A program made the position numbers and the translations under genes. This document shows, one piece after another, positions 35,573-45,017 of a stretch of 64,000 bases of DNA. The notes beneath the pieces were generated by a model, which saw only the letters and a program-made list of their open reading frames with translations, did not search any database and was not told the origin of the DNA. The DNA comes from Micavibrio_B sp964399985 (GTDB taxonomy: Bacteria; Pseudomonadota; Alphaproteobacteria; Micavibrionales; Micavibrionaceae). The DNA is taken from contig CAYNRY010000001.1 of NCBI GenBank assembly GCA_964399985.1, forward strand, positions 1,116,001 through 1,180,000, read 5' to 3'. Every line of letters starts with the position of its first letter. Within the stretch, counting starts at the first letter, position 1.

Positions 35573-37122
35573 TATATAACTCCGTCTTCGATTTTATCTT
35601 TGCGTGGGAAATAGCGCGCCAAAAACGGCGCGAACATGGACCAGGCGTGTTTAAACAATTCTTTGATAATCACGCGGCCAGACGGCATCAGCATAAATAT
35701 CGCGCCAAAAATAAGATAAGATAGCGGCAGCATGATAATGATCGCCAGAAATCCTTTCGGCAGAAGATAATGGGCCATCAGATAAAGGCAGATTCCCGTC
35801 GCCGCCAGAGAAACCACATAGGGAATAAAGCTTTTTATCATATCGCTGAATTTCACCGGACCGCTACGCGTTGAGGCCCACCACAGGACAGGCGCCTGAA
35901 TGAAGCCGACACCAACATAACAAGCGGCAACGCCAAGCGGACCCCACGGCAAGCCGACAATGAAAGACCCTATAAAGAGAGCGGAGCTAAACACACCCCA
36001 GTTGCGCATCTCTCGCGTGCGGTTTTGCGAAACGAAGAGCCAGCCTGTCGAGTGGCTGAGCGCGGCAAAGAATGAGCCGATACCAAGAATGGCAAAAATC
36101 GGCCCCACTTCCTTCCAGCGTTCGCCGAGAACCGTGACGATTAGATTATCATGATCAATCACCGCATAAAGCACGCCGGGGTAGGTAATCAGCATGATAA
36201 CCTCGACCATGCGAAGATAGGCTTTTTTATATGTCTCCGGCTCTGACAAGGTGCGCGACAAAAGCGGCAGGGCGATACGCGAGAAAGGCTGGGTAATCTG
36301 GGTGAGCGGCATCAGGAGGAGTTTATAGGCGCGATCATAAAGACCGAGCGCGACTTCTCCATTCACACGACCGATCAATATATTATCCAGATTGCGGGCA
36401 AAATAATTGACGAAGTTAAAGCCGGATAAATTACCGCCGAAGCCAAGTAACTCCCGCCATTCCGGTGGAAGCGACGGCTTACTGGGACGCCAGGTAGAGA
36501 ACATCCATGTCGTGACCAGATTTGTCAGGTAGATCGTTACATGGATAACAACGAGCGACCAGTACCCCATATCCATCATGGCCGCGATATAGCCGGCGGT
36601 AAAGCCGACAACCAGTGCGCCAAGGTCAAGCAAAACGAGTTTCTTGAATTCCATGTTGCGCGTAAAAATCGCGATATGCTGAGACGTCAGGCCGCTGATA
36701 ATCAGAGTTGAGCCCATGATAAGCGTAATCCAGAGTACGCGCGGTTCATCATAGAACCAAGCGACCAAAGGCGAGATCAACATGACAATAAGGGCGAGCG
36801 TCGTCGCCACGCCGAAATTGGTCCAGAATAAAAAGCTTTGTTCCTGCTGGGTGATTTTCTGACGCTGGATCGTCGCCTGACTAAGCCCTAAATCAGCAAA
36901 CATGATAATAAATGCCATCACTGGCCCGACCATCGCCACCAGACCGAAATCCGCAGGTGTCAGGAAACGAGCCATAACGACCTGATTCAGGAAGAGCAAA
37001 CCAAATTTAATGATTTGCGAGATCATGTTAATCGCCGCACCGTTCAGGGATGCGGTTTTCAAACCCGCTCTGTCCAGAGGCTTATTATCCAATTGGTCAT
37101 TATCGGTTGTAGGATTATCCAA
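35572..37122 (-). CDS. wzx: Wzx-type lipopolysaccharide/exopolysaccharide flippase (MOP superfamily)
   Basis: 516 residues with about 12-14 hydrophobic helices. The N-terminal segment (LNGAAINMISQIIKFGLLFL, then FLTPADFGLVAMVGPVMAF) is the signature of the RfbX/WzxC-like polysaccharide exporter family. LDNILIGRVNGEVALGLYDR near 235 is another family block. It would flip the undecaprenyl-diphosphate-linked repeat unit to the periplasm. It lies inside the minus-strand glycosyltransferase run and overlaps the upstream gene by eight bases. It is the only Wzx-like gene in the window. Confidence 0.9.
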   Translation of the reverse strand: MDNPTTDNDQLDNKPLDRAGLKTASLNGAAINMISQIIKFGLLFLNQVVMARFLTPADFGLVAMVGPVMAFIIMFADLGLSQATIQRQKITQQEQSFLFWTNFGVATTLALIVMLISPLVAWFYDEPRVLWITLIMGSTLIISGLTSQHIAIFTRNMEFKKLVLLDLGALVVGFTAGYIAAMMDMGYWSLVVIHVTIYLTNLVTTWMFSTWRPSKPSLPPEWRELLGFGGNLSGFNFVNYFARNLDNILIGRVNGEVALGLYDRAYKLLLMPLTQITQPFSRIALPLLSRTLSEPETYKKAYLRMVEVIMLITYPGVLYAVIDHDNLIVTVLGERWKEVGPIFAILGIGSFFAALSHSTGWLFVSQNRTREMRNWGVFSSALFIGSFIVGLPWGPLGVAACYVGVGFIQAPVLWWASTRSGPVKFSDMIKSFIPYVVSLAATGICLYLMAHYLLPKGFLAIIIMLPLSYLIFGAIFMLMPSGRVIIKELFKHAWSMFAPFLARYFPRKDKIEDGVI

Positions 37123-38065
37123 GGGAGAGCACTTTCTTTATTACGGCTTTTATTTTCCGTTTAATTTTTCTAGCCATCAGTTTCCTGAACATTCCATCGA
37201 CGGCAAAATAACGCAAAAAAGAGATCGGGTTATAATGACTGGATATATCATGCTCACGGGACAACGTCTGCAAGCGGCGAACGCGTTCTTCGAGATTGAA
37301 AATCAGCAGCTCATTATCTTTAACCCTGTGATCGGCAATAAGCTGCTTCGAGTGTTCCTGCATAACACTGTAATTTATGATAGTCCGCGAGAAACCGCTA
37401 GCACGCGATGTATAAAGATAACCAACCTTACGGGTTAAGACACATCTGGCACCAGTCAATAATGCATGAACCATAAAGAGAAAATCCTCCCCATGGCGCG
37501 AAAAAACCGGATAGCGCAATTGGTGATTGTTCAAAAATGATTTCCTGAAAACCGGCTTCAAAAGACCATAATCGGTTTCTTCATTATAGGGCCGCGCTTT
37601 TTCTACATAGGCTTCGACACTTATCGTTTCGATATTTTCATCTACCTTTAAAGATGGAGCCCAAATGCTATCCGACGCGACGTCGTAATAAGAAAAATTA
37701 TCAAGAACGATATCGGCATTTTCTTTTATGCCCGTTTCCACCATATGCGCGAGACGATCCGGATAGAAAGCATCATCCGCGTCAAGCACAGCAACCCAAT
37801 CACCGATCGCCGCATTAAGCCCTGCGTTACGCGCGGCGGAAGGCCCGCCATTTTGTGCCAAACGCAGAAGTCGTATCTTCGGGTTTTCGGCAGACAGGCG
37901 TTCAATTAATGCCGCCGTGCCATCAGTTGACGCATCGTCAACGATCAAAATCTCAGCGACAGACATTGTTTGAGATAAAGCGGAATCGATCGCACGGCTT
38001 ATAAAACCTTCGGCATTATAAGCCGCAATCAACACAGTTACCAAAGCATTAGAAGATGGGGTCAT
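37115..38065 (-). CDS. Family 2 glycosyltransferase
   Basis: 316 residues, GT-A fold: VTVLIAAYNAEGFISRAIDSA, VDDASTDGT near 40, GGPSAARNAGLNAAIGDWV near 73 and LDADDAFYPDRL near 95 (DxD). A HGEDFLFMVHAL segment near 192 supplies the acidic catalytic residue. The C-terminus is basic (RKLMARKIKRKIKAVIKKV), which may bind the membrane surface. It overlaps both neighbours (four and eight bases). Confidence 0.88.
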   Translation of the reverse strand: MTPSSNALVTVLIAAYNAEGFISRAIDSALSQTMSVAEILIVDDASTDGTAALIERLSAENPKIRLLRLAQNGGPSAARNAGLNAAIGDWVAVLDADDAFYPDRLAHMVETGIKENADIVLDNFSYYDVASDSIWAPSLKVDENIETISVEAYVEKARPYNEETDYGLLKPVFRKSFLNNHQLRYPVFSRHGEDFLFMVHALLTGARCVLTRKVGYLYTSRASGFSRTIINYSVMQEHSKQLIADHRVKDNELLIFNLEERVRRLQTLSREHDISSHYNPISFLRYFAVDGMFRKLMARKIKRKIKAVIKKVLSLG

Positions 38066-39306
38066 GGCCGGTTCAAAATATTCTGAAATGAGTTTAACAA
38101 AAGTTGCGATTGTTTCTGACGATTAAAACCGTCTTCCACTTTCCGGCGAGCTGCTTCCGTCAAAGACGTCCACAATTCCGGATGATCGATAAGATAGAGA
38201 ATTTTTTCTGCCAGACCAGTGTCATCACGCTCAGCCACAAGAAAGCCGGAAACACCGTCTTCTATCAATTCCGGTATGCCGCTGTGATAGCTCGAAACCA
38301 CCGGGATACCCATTGCCATCGCTTCCATTAGAACGACCGGAATTCCTTCCATGTCACCCGTCGATGCCGTCACGCTCGGCAAGACGAGAATATGCGATCT
38401 TTTTAGAAACTGCGCCACATCGCCATGTTGCAGACCGCCATGAAGAAGGATTTTATCCTGTAGTCCAAGCCCGTGAACCAGGGAGCGTATTTCCTCATAG
38501 AGTTGACCATCGCCGATCAAATGCAGGCGAATATCGAGATCCGGCCTTTGCTTGATGATTTGAGCGAAGGCATTAACAAGATAAACATGGCCTTTCTTTT
38601 CGGTCATGCGCCCGACCGAAACACATTCGATAGTCCCTTCAGATGGACGCGACCTTGGCGCAAAGGAAAATTCATTGCAATCGACGCTCATGTGGAAAAC
38701 GGACACACGATCCATCGGTGCGCCCAGCTCTTTTAGTTTCTCCAAATAATATTCATTGATCGAAAAAATATGATCGGCAGTTTTAAACAGCGTGCCGTAA
38801 AAACCGGCCTCGCGTTCTTTCGGTAGTTGGGAAATATCATAGCCATGAAAGATGACGGTCAGCACGGCATCGGTCAGGCGGTAATTTTTTAAATCCGACC
38901 CTACCCGTCCGTTGGGTCCAAAATGGCAATGAACAACATCCGGTTTCCAGTCGTCGAAATCAGCCGCCGCGATCGTTTCCAGCAAGACATAGCGAGAGAA
39001 AGAGGCATCCTTGCGCAAAGATAAAAACATGCAAGCGCGGCGCAGGAAGTCACCAAGGCTCGGGCTTTTCAAAAGCAGCGAGAAGATACGCCCGATTTTG
39101 GAAAAGGGCGACGTCGCCAGATCAGGGCGATAGGAAATTTTATCGGCAAAGCCAAGCTTGTCCGGCAAATCGGACTGGCCGGAAACAGGTTTTTGCAAAG
39201 ACAAAATACGCACATCCGCGCCGGACCTGATCAGGTCGGCAATTTCATAGATCGTGAAAGTTTCAGATAGCAGCGGAAAACAGCCGCTTAGATACAAAAT
39301 TCTCAA
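38062..39306 (-). CDS. Family 4 glycosyltransferase (colanic-acid WcaL-like)
   Basis: 414 residues, GT-B fold. Opening YLSGCFPLLSETFTIYEIADL, then DVVHCHFGPNGRVGSDL near 128-145, VSVGRMTEKKGHVYLVNAF near 232 and MEGIPVVLMEAMAMGIPVVSS near 325-345 with the E(x7)E donor motif. This combination is typical of WcaL/AmsK-type transferases. It is first in the minus-strand run of five genes; the 136-base gap upstream to the divergent acyltransferase probably holds promoters for both directions. Confidence 0.88.
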   Translation of the reverse strand: MRILYLSGCFPLLSETFTIYEIADLIRSGADVRILSLQKPVSGQSDLPDKLGFADKISYRPDLATSPFSKIGRIFSLLLKSPSLGDFLRRACMFLSLRKDASFSRYVLLETIAAADFDDWKPDVVHCHFGPNGRVGSDLKNYRLTDAVLTVIFHGYDISQLPKEREAGFYGTLFKTADHIFSINEYYLEKLKELGAPMDRVSVFHMSVDCNEFSFAPRSRPSEGTIECVSVGRMTEKKGHVYLVNAFAQIIKQRPDLDIRLHLIGDGQLYEEIRSLVHGLGLQDKILLHGGLQHGDVAQFLKRSHILVLPSVTASTGDMEGIPVVLMEAMAMGIPVVSSYHSGIPELIEDGVSGFLVAERDDTGLAEKILYLIDHPELWTSLTEAARRKVEDGFNRQKQSQLLLNSFQNILNRP

Positions 39307-39442
39307 TTAGATAGCCCGCCTCGAATATTTCGGAAATACCTGCTCTATATAGGATAATTCCTGCTGCGTTGCGATAGGGAATTGCCAAAGTCCTCTTCTT
39401 TTATTAAAGAAGAAATTAGCCACTATTTCTGGGGGAAATGTT

Positions 39443-40606
39443 ATGGCCAATAGAGAAAGAGAAATCCGTGCGTTCACGGGCCTGAGGGGCTTGGCGTGTT
39501 TTTACGTCATGCTTTACCATTTCGGCTTTGCCGGCATTCTGCCAAAATATTTTTCAGCCTTTGCCAATCACGGTTATTTATCCGTCGATGTCTTTTTCGT
39601 TTTAAGCGGATTTGTCATGGCCATGGTCTATGGCGATTATTTCAAGAACGGCTTCAATTTTGAAAATTACAAAAAATTTATCGCGCGGCGCGTCGCGCGA
39701 ATTTATCCGCTTTATATTTTTATGACGATGGTCTTTCTGTGGTTCTTTATAAATATTCTCGACGAAGTACCAAAAAATATTCCGATCACCTCCTTTGATA
39801 TCGTCGTGAATATATTAAGCATTCAGGCATGGGGACTGGCGAGCAGTTATGTCGGATCGGCTTGGTCGATCAGCACGGAATGGGCGGCTTATTTGCTATT
39901 ACCTGTTCTGCTGCCGATCACTCTATTTGCCTCTAATAAACCGGCAATGACGACACTAGGCTTTTGCGCGTTTATTCTGGTCTCCATCTGCATACTCCCG
40001 CATGACATTACGGGGGTGACGACCTCGCGCGGACTTCTCGATATGAGCGACGGCAGGAATTATGCACCGCTGCTGCGCTGTATCATCGAGTTTACCATCG
40101 GCATCATTACCTATCGCTTTTACCGGACAGGAATATTCGCCAAGTGGAATAACACATTATATTTTTCATCTATCGTCGCGATTGCCATGCTGGCGCTGCT
40201 CTTTATCAAGGATAGCGATCTCGTTTTCGTTATCCTGATCCCGCTCTTTTTAATTTCCATCGCCGATGACCGCCATGTCGTGGCAAAATTCCTTAATTGG
40301 CGACCCGTTTATTTCGCCGGTGTTATTTCCTATTCCCTCTATCTTGTGCATGGGCTTGTTTCATGGCTGCATTACCAGATCAAACAGCCCATTTATGCGC
40401 TTGAACTCCCATTCCCCAATCTATTCATAATATTGAGCCAGATCGCCTTATCCGTTGTTCTGGCAATGACTGCCTATCGTTTTATCGAACAACCAGGTCA
40501 AGCGCTCTTGCGCAATCTCCTTGAGCCAAGACAAAAATCTTTTAATCCCGGCTTCAGTCTGAAAAAAAGCTTTATGCGACAAGCTTTCGCAAATAGGGGA
40601 TTTTAG
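39443..40606 (+). CDS. Membrane acyltransferase, acyltransferase-3 family (OafA-like)
   Basis: 387 residues with about ten hydrophobic helices. The N-terminal REIRAFTGLRGLACFYVMLYH contains the conserved Arg and active-site His of this family, and VDVFFVLSGFVMAMVYG and the RRVARIYPLY block follow. A clear GGGGGAAA ribosome site precedes ATG 39443. These proteins move acetyl or other acyl groups across the inner membrane to sugars in the periplasm. It is alone on this strand and its last 35 bases overlap the 3' end of the next acyltransferase. Confidence 0.87.
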   Translation: MANREREIRAFTGLRGLACFYVMLYHFGFAGILPKYFSAFANHGYLSVDVFFVLSGFVMAMVYGDYFKNGFNFENYKKFIARRVARIYPLYIFMTMVFLWFFINILDEVPKNIPITSFDIVVNILSIQAWGLASSYVGSAWSISTEWAAYLLLPVLLPITLFASNKPAMTTLGFCAFILVSICILPHDITGVTTSRGLLDMSDGRNYAPLLRCIIEFTIGIITYRFYRTGIFAKWNNTLYFSSIVAIAMLALLFIKDSDLVFVILIPLFLISIADDRHVVAKFLNWRPVYFAGVISYSLYLVHGLVSWLHYQIKQPIYALELPFPNLFIILSQIALSVVLAMTAYRFIEQPGQALLRNLLEPRQKSFNPGFSLKKSFMRQAFANRGF

Positions 40607-41549
40607 AGAGGAGAAGGCTTGAGATTGTGGAAAGAATGATCACAACCAACACGACTATCGAAGCCCCCTCCAAAGTCGTCCTGTCATAGGACTTCTCCAA
40701 CCAGAAGATAAAGCCAAGATGTATGCAATACATGCCCAAACTAAGCGATCCCAACTTTGCGAGAAAATTTATAAATTTAGATGGCTGCAAGTTTAGCGCT
40801 ACAAAGAAAATTCCAACGCCATATAAAAAAGTACCGATAAAAAAATCATAGGACCGAAAAGAGGAACCGGCGATATGGGATAAGAATAAGGCTTCAATAA
40901 TTTGTAAAATTAGTCCAAAGATAGCAAGCATTATTCCATGTCTTATCGTGAGTTCAGTTTTATATTTTGAAATCAAATACCCAGTTACCACGAACGCAAA
41001 AGAAAAAAACGGGCCATTTCTTGTCCTTATTGGCAACTCAGGAATTCCAAACACTGCATGATATTGATCGAAAATCATTCCCCCTAAATATAGGAATATT
41101 CCGACACCTATCAGCACCTTTGGGCCATAGCTCTTTAACCATAAAAGCATGATCGTGCCGACAGCCAAGGCAGGCAAGAACCAGAGATGATAGGCAAAGC
41201 CACCCGTAGCAAGAATATGAAGAAAAGAGTTAAGACGGGTTAGATCATCGAGATGGCCGAACAGCGTAAGATAAATTAAAACCCAAACTATAAATATAGG
41301 TGCCAGACGCTTTAATATTCTCAGCAGCCCCAATTTAAATTCCGGATCGCTTCGAGCCAGAAAATAGCCGCTGGCAATAAAGAAGAACGGAACCGCAAAG
41401 CGAGCGGTGTGGAAAACCCAGACACTGGGATGAAATTCTTCGTCAGTGCGTATAAAGCCGTGCAGCACAACTACAAAAATAAAAGCTATATACCGAAACG
41501 CATCAATTCCGCTGTTTCGGACGCGAGGTGCTAAAGCAGGAGAATTCAT
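40572..41549 (-). CDS. Membrane acyltransferase, acyltransferase-3 family
   Basis: 325 residues, about ten membrane helices. It opens with RVRNSGIDAFRYIAFIFVVVLHGF, carrying the family Arg and His, followed by ARFAVPFFFIASGYFLA and LWFLPALAVGTIMLLWL. It is shorter than the 39443 protein and of a different subgroup (resembling the surface-polysaccharide acyltransferase-3 proteins WcaF/YiaH-like in layout). Substrate unknown. It converges on the 39443 gene with a 35-base overlap. Confidence 0.85.
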   Translation of the reverse strand: MNSPALAPRVRNSGIDAFRYIAFIFVVVLHGFIRTDEEFHPSVWVFHTARFAVPFFFIASGYFLARSDPEFKLGLLRILKRLAPIFIVWVLIYLTLFGHLDDLTRLNSFLHILATGGFAYHLWFLPALAVGTIMLLWLKSYGPKVLIGVGIFLYLGGMIFDQYHAVFGIPELPIRTRNGPFFSFAFVVTGYLISKYKTELTIRHGIMLAIFGLILQIIEALFLSHIAGSSFRSYDFFIGTFLYGVGIFFVALNLQPSKFINFLAKLGSLSLGMYCIHLGFIFWLEKSYDRTTLEGASIVVLVVIILSTISSLLLSKIPYLRKLVA

Positions 41550-41578
41550 AGTCTGCGCTAAATTTAAATTGCTATATT

Positions 41579-41594
41579 ATGTCATTTATGACAT
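41579..41594. promoter_or_regulatory. Palindromic site in the divergent intergenic gap
   Basis: A perfect inverted repeat ATGTCA-TTTA-TGACAT in the 94-base AT-rich gap between divergent genes (40572-41549 minus and 41644 plus). Its position suits a dimeric regulator binding site, but no regulator is known. Confidence 0.28.
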
Positions 41595-41643
41595 TTAAGC
41601 GGGCTATGGCAAGCCAGATAATTAAGGTTGCGGTTTAATATCC

Positions 41644-43329
41644 ATGTTCTTCAAAAATCGTCCTATCTCCAATCTCTGGTTTTTGTTAGCTGCGGACATG
41701 GTTCTTCTGGCCATGTTTTTTCCTGCCCTCGCCTTTGGCGTCAAAAGCGGGTTCGATATCGGGATTCACCTGTCATGGTTCCTGTCTTTCCGAGATGCCA
41801 TCGACACAGGACAATTTTACCCGAGATGGCTGCCCGACCAGTATTTCGGCATGGGCAGTCCGGCGATGTATTTCTATCCGCCCTTTACCAATTACTTTTA
41901 CACGCTTATTGATTTTCTTACCTTTAGAGCCATCAAGGAAGATCATCTTCTGGCTGTTTGCGCGCTACTTATGTCCGCATTATCAGGCGTTGCTTTCTTT
42001 GCCTGGATACGCAATTTCTGCGCGGCGCGGCTGGCGATGACGGCCTCTCTTTTTTATGCGCTGGCCCCCTATCATTTCCTGATCAATTTTTATGTGCGCG
42101 GGGCGATGGCGGAATTCGCCGCCTATATCTGGATTCCGCTGATCTTTGCAGGCATCTATCACGTTATTGCGAGCGGCCATCAAAGATGGATTTTTATTCT
42201 TATCGCAAGCGTTACAGGACTATTTTTTACGCATCTATTGACTGCGATGATTATCGGCCCGGCAGCGCTTATCTATGGGCTATATTTACTTTATCAGACA
42301 AAAAATGAAAATTTAAAAAAAGCCATAGTCCTTTGCGGCGCTGGCGCTCTCGGCATCGGCATGGCCGCCGTTTATTTCATTTCTGCCTTGATGCTGATGC
42401 CGTATATCAACACCGACGGCTTGCGCGCGTGGCCCTTGGAAGACAGTTTTTTATATAAGGCGATATTCGATCCGTCAAAATGGCATTATTCCATTTTCCA
42501 GACCTTTATCGTGGCGGCAGGATACGGCGTTATCTCCCTTCTTATTTTGATATTCCGCCGCAATTTCTGGGCGGTTATTTCGCTAATTGTTTTTGCTGTT
42601 ATGAATGGCGCATTGCCCTTTCTTTTCTACGATCCGTCCCCTTTCAAGGAGATGCAGTTTGCCTGGCGCTTTTTATCCTTGATGGAGTTTACGACTATTA
42701 CCGCGAGTATTATCGCCATCAATCGCCTATTGCTGGAAGGCAAAGACCGGCTGGTATTCCTGTTTGGGTTCGTGCTTTTGAGCTTCTGCATTTATTTCGG
42801 CTATCTTGTCGAAAAAAGAATGCATAGTATGCGCCATCAGGTTTCGGTTATGGACTGGACACAAGTGGAAGGGCGTTTCAGCCCGCTTGAATATTTCCCC
42901 GCCGGAACGGATTTCCCGCGCGGCCCCGAGCAAATGGAAGAACGCCTGCAGCCCTATAAAGACAATCCGGCGCAGGCATGGCTGGTAAAAGGCCAAGGCA
43001 AAATTCTGCATTCAGAATGGTTAGGCGATGAATTCTTACTGGAAACCGAGTCTATTGAACCGATAATCGTCGCCGTTCATCATTTCTATTTTCCGAGCTG
43101 GCAGGCAATAAGCGAAGACGGGAGATCGCTCCGCCTAGCGCCCGTCATGAAAGACAAGCTCCTCTCCGTTGAGATTCCGCCGGGACATTATAAAATTAGC
43201 TTGCGCAAAGTCTTAACCATACCGGAAAAAGCGGGGTTTGGCGTTAGCCTGCTTTGTCTTTTATTGACCGTTCTCTGGCTCTTTTGTAGTGTCCAGATGC
43301 GTAAACAAGGCAAGCCGGAAACAATATGA
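41644..43329 (+). CDS. Large polytopic membrane protein, PTPS-related/GT-C-like (copy 1)
   Basis: 561 residues with about 11-12 hydrophobic helices and a periplasmic C-terminal domain of ~130 residues ending in one more membrane span. The first extracytoplasmic loop (GFDIGIHLSWFLSFRDAIDT, then YPRW) and the FYPPFTNYFYTLIDF block match the family annotated '6-pyruvoyl-tetrahydropterin synthase-related membrane protein', which has GT-C glycosyltransferase-like topology. The loop Asp and His are shared with the next gene. The neighbours GtrA and a GtrB-type transferase suggest it uses an undecaprenyl-phosphate-linked sugar in the periplasm. No activity is established. Confidence 0.75.
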   Translation: MFFKNRPISNLWFLLAADMVLLAMFFPALAFGVKSGFDIGIHLSWFLSFRDAIDTGQFYPRWLPDQYFGMGSPAMYFYPPFTNYFYTLIDFLTFRAIKEDHLLAVCALLMSALSGVAFFAWIRNFCAARLAMTASLFYALAPYHFLINFYVRGAMAEFAAYIWIPLIFAGIYHVIASGHQRWIFILIASVTGLFFTHLLTAMIIGPAALIYGLYLLYQTKNENLKKAIVLCGAGALGIGMAAVYFISALMLMPYINTDGLRAWPLEDSFLYKAIFDPSKWHYSIFQTFIVAAGYGVISLLILIFRRNFWAVISLIVFAVMNGALPFLFYDPSPFKEMQFAWRFLSLMEFTTITASIIAINRLLLEGKDRLVFLFGFVLLSFCIYFGYLVEKRMHSMRHQVSVMDWTQVEGRFSPLEYFPAGTDFPRGPEQMEERLQPYKDNPAQAWLVKGQGKILHSEWLGDEFLLETESIEPIIVAVHHFYFPSWQAISEDGRSLRLAPVMKDKLLSVEIPPGHYKISLRKVLTIPEKAGFGVSLLCLLLTVLWLFCSVQMRKQGKPETI

Positions 43330-45017
43330 ATTTGACCCAATCCGATAAACTGACAATAGGCTGTGCCGGAATTGGAATTGCCGTCGTAACTTTTATCATG
43401 TTGCCAGCAATGGTGTTTGGCATGCAGGATGCGCATGACGTTCTCTGGCATCTATCATGGTTTTTATCATTTAAAGACGGATTCGACACCGGACATTTAT
43501 ATCCGCGCTGGGCGGCAGACCAGTTCCAGGGTTTGGGGAGTCCTGTCTTCTTCTTTTATCCGCCGCTGGCAAATTACTTTCACCTTCTGACTGATTTTAT
43601 AACCTTCAGAATTTTTGAAGCCGATCATGTGCTGGCGATTTCATCTTACCTGATGTGCCTTGCTTCGGGTGCAGGGTTTTATCTTTGGGCCAGAAATTTT
43701 GTTGCGCCTCGCTTGGCGATTTTATTCGCCACTATTTATATGATCGCGCCCTATCACTTGCTGTCCGATTTTTATCTAAGAGCTGCCCTGGCAGAATTCG
43801 CCGCCTATATCTGGATTCCGCTGATCCTGACCGGTATTTATAAAGTCGTTCATGGCGCAAAAGGATATTGGCCATTATTATTAATCCTGAGCCTGAGCGG
43901 GTTATTCCTGACCCATCTCTTGACCGCATTGATCGTAGCGCCGCCGATTGCGCTTTATGCGATTTGGCTTTTGATCAAAACCAGAAAAAACGCGGGCGAT
44001 AGCATCAGAAAAATCTCTGCGCTTGGCCTCTCGGGCGCTCTCGGCGTTGGTCTTGCCGCTATTTACCTTATTCCGGCCCTTACGATGATGGATACCATCA
44101 ATTCCGGTGCCCTGCACATGTTCTCGGTGCGCAGCAGCTCTCTCTACGGAGCTATCGCCAACCCGCCTGCCAATCTGTATTTCTTTTTCAAATTATTTTT
44201 GATCGTATCCGTCTATATCGGTTCACTGCTTTATCTTTTCATTGAATTTATCATCAAAAGAAGCGATGCAATTTTCTGGATTATCATCGCAGCTATTTTA
44301 TGCGTATTCATGTTCGGCTATTGCGGGTTTATATTCGTCAAACCTTCCCCTTATCATAAAATCCAGTTTCTATGGCGCATGATCGTCATGCTGGAATTTG
44401 CCAGTATCACGGCCATGGTTATTCTTGCTTCTCATGCCGCGCAGGCACAGCTCCGCCGGATTATTATCGTAGCCGTAACGCTGTTTTCCTGTATCGCGGT
44501 TTTTCAATGCTATGATATTGCGCAAAAATTCAAAGGTGTTGGAGAAAGAACATCAATTTTGAATTGGAGCAAGGTTCAGGCAAGAATGTCGCCAACAGAA
44601 TACTTCCCAGTCGACATGGGGAGAACGCAAGATAAAGCGAAATCTCTTCTGGCTGAAGAGAATGTTTTTTCCGCTCAATTTATCAACGGTCGCGGGCAAA
44701 TCATCGAAGCTCAAAAATCCGGCGATGACTTTATTGTAAATGTAAAAGCCGAGACAGCATCCACCATTCAAATCCGCCAATTCTATTTCCCCGGCTGGGT
44801 CGCGACAGATCAGAACGGTCAGAAATTTGCCGTCAAGCCCGCGGAAAAAGGGAAGTTTGTCAGCTTCGATCTTCCCAAGGGCGAATATAATGTCACAATC
44901 AGCCGCGCGGAAACCAAACAGGAAAAAATCGGAAAGACGATAAGCCTTATCTCTTTGATCGGCTTGATCCTGTTTATGCTGGTTTTAAAAAAATATGGGC
45001 GCAAAGAAGATGCTTAA
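43326..45017 (+). CDS. Large polytopic membrane protein, PTPS-related/GT-C-like (copy 2)
   Basis: 563 residues, a tandem paralogue of the preceding protein: same length, helix pattern, loop motif (DAHDVLWHLSWFLSFKDGFD, YPRW), DH pair (FEADHVLAI) and C-terminal periplasmic domain with the RQFYFPGW motif (copy 1: HHFYFPSW). Start overlaps the copy 1 stop by four bases (ATGA), and the 3' end overlaps gtrA. The two proteins are clearly diverged apart from short conserved blocks, so the duplication is old. They may add different sugars or modify different positions. Confidence 0.75.
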   Translation: MNLTQSDKLTIGCAGIGIAVVTFIMLPAMVFGMQDAHDVLWHLSWFLSFKDGFDTGHLYPRWAADQFQGLGSPVFFFYPPLANYFHLLTDFITFRIFEADHVLAISSYLMCLASGAGFYLWARNFVAPRLAILFATIYMIAPYHLLSDFYLRAALAEFAAYIWIPLILTGIYKVVHGAKGYWPLLLILSLSGLFLTHLLTALIVAPPIALYAIWLLIKTRKNAGDSIRKISALGLSGALGVGLAAIYLIPALTMMDTINSGALHMFSVRSSSLYGAIANPPANLYFFFKLFLIVSVYIGSLLYLFIEFIIKRSDAIFWIIIAAILCVFMFGYCGFIFVKPSPYHKIQFLWRMIVMLEFASITAMVILASHAAQAQLRRIIIVAVTLFSCIAVFQCYDIAQKFKGVGERTSILNWSKVQARMSPTEYFPVDMGRTQDKAKSLLAEENVFSAQFINGRGQIIEAQKSGDDFIVNVKAETASTIQIRQFYFPGWVATDQNGQKFAVKPAEKGKFVSFDLPKGEYNVTISRAETKQEKIGKTISLISLIGLILFMLVLKKYGRKEDA

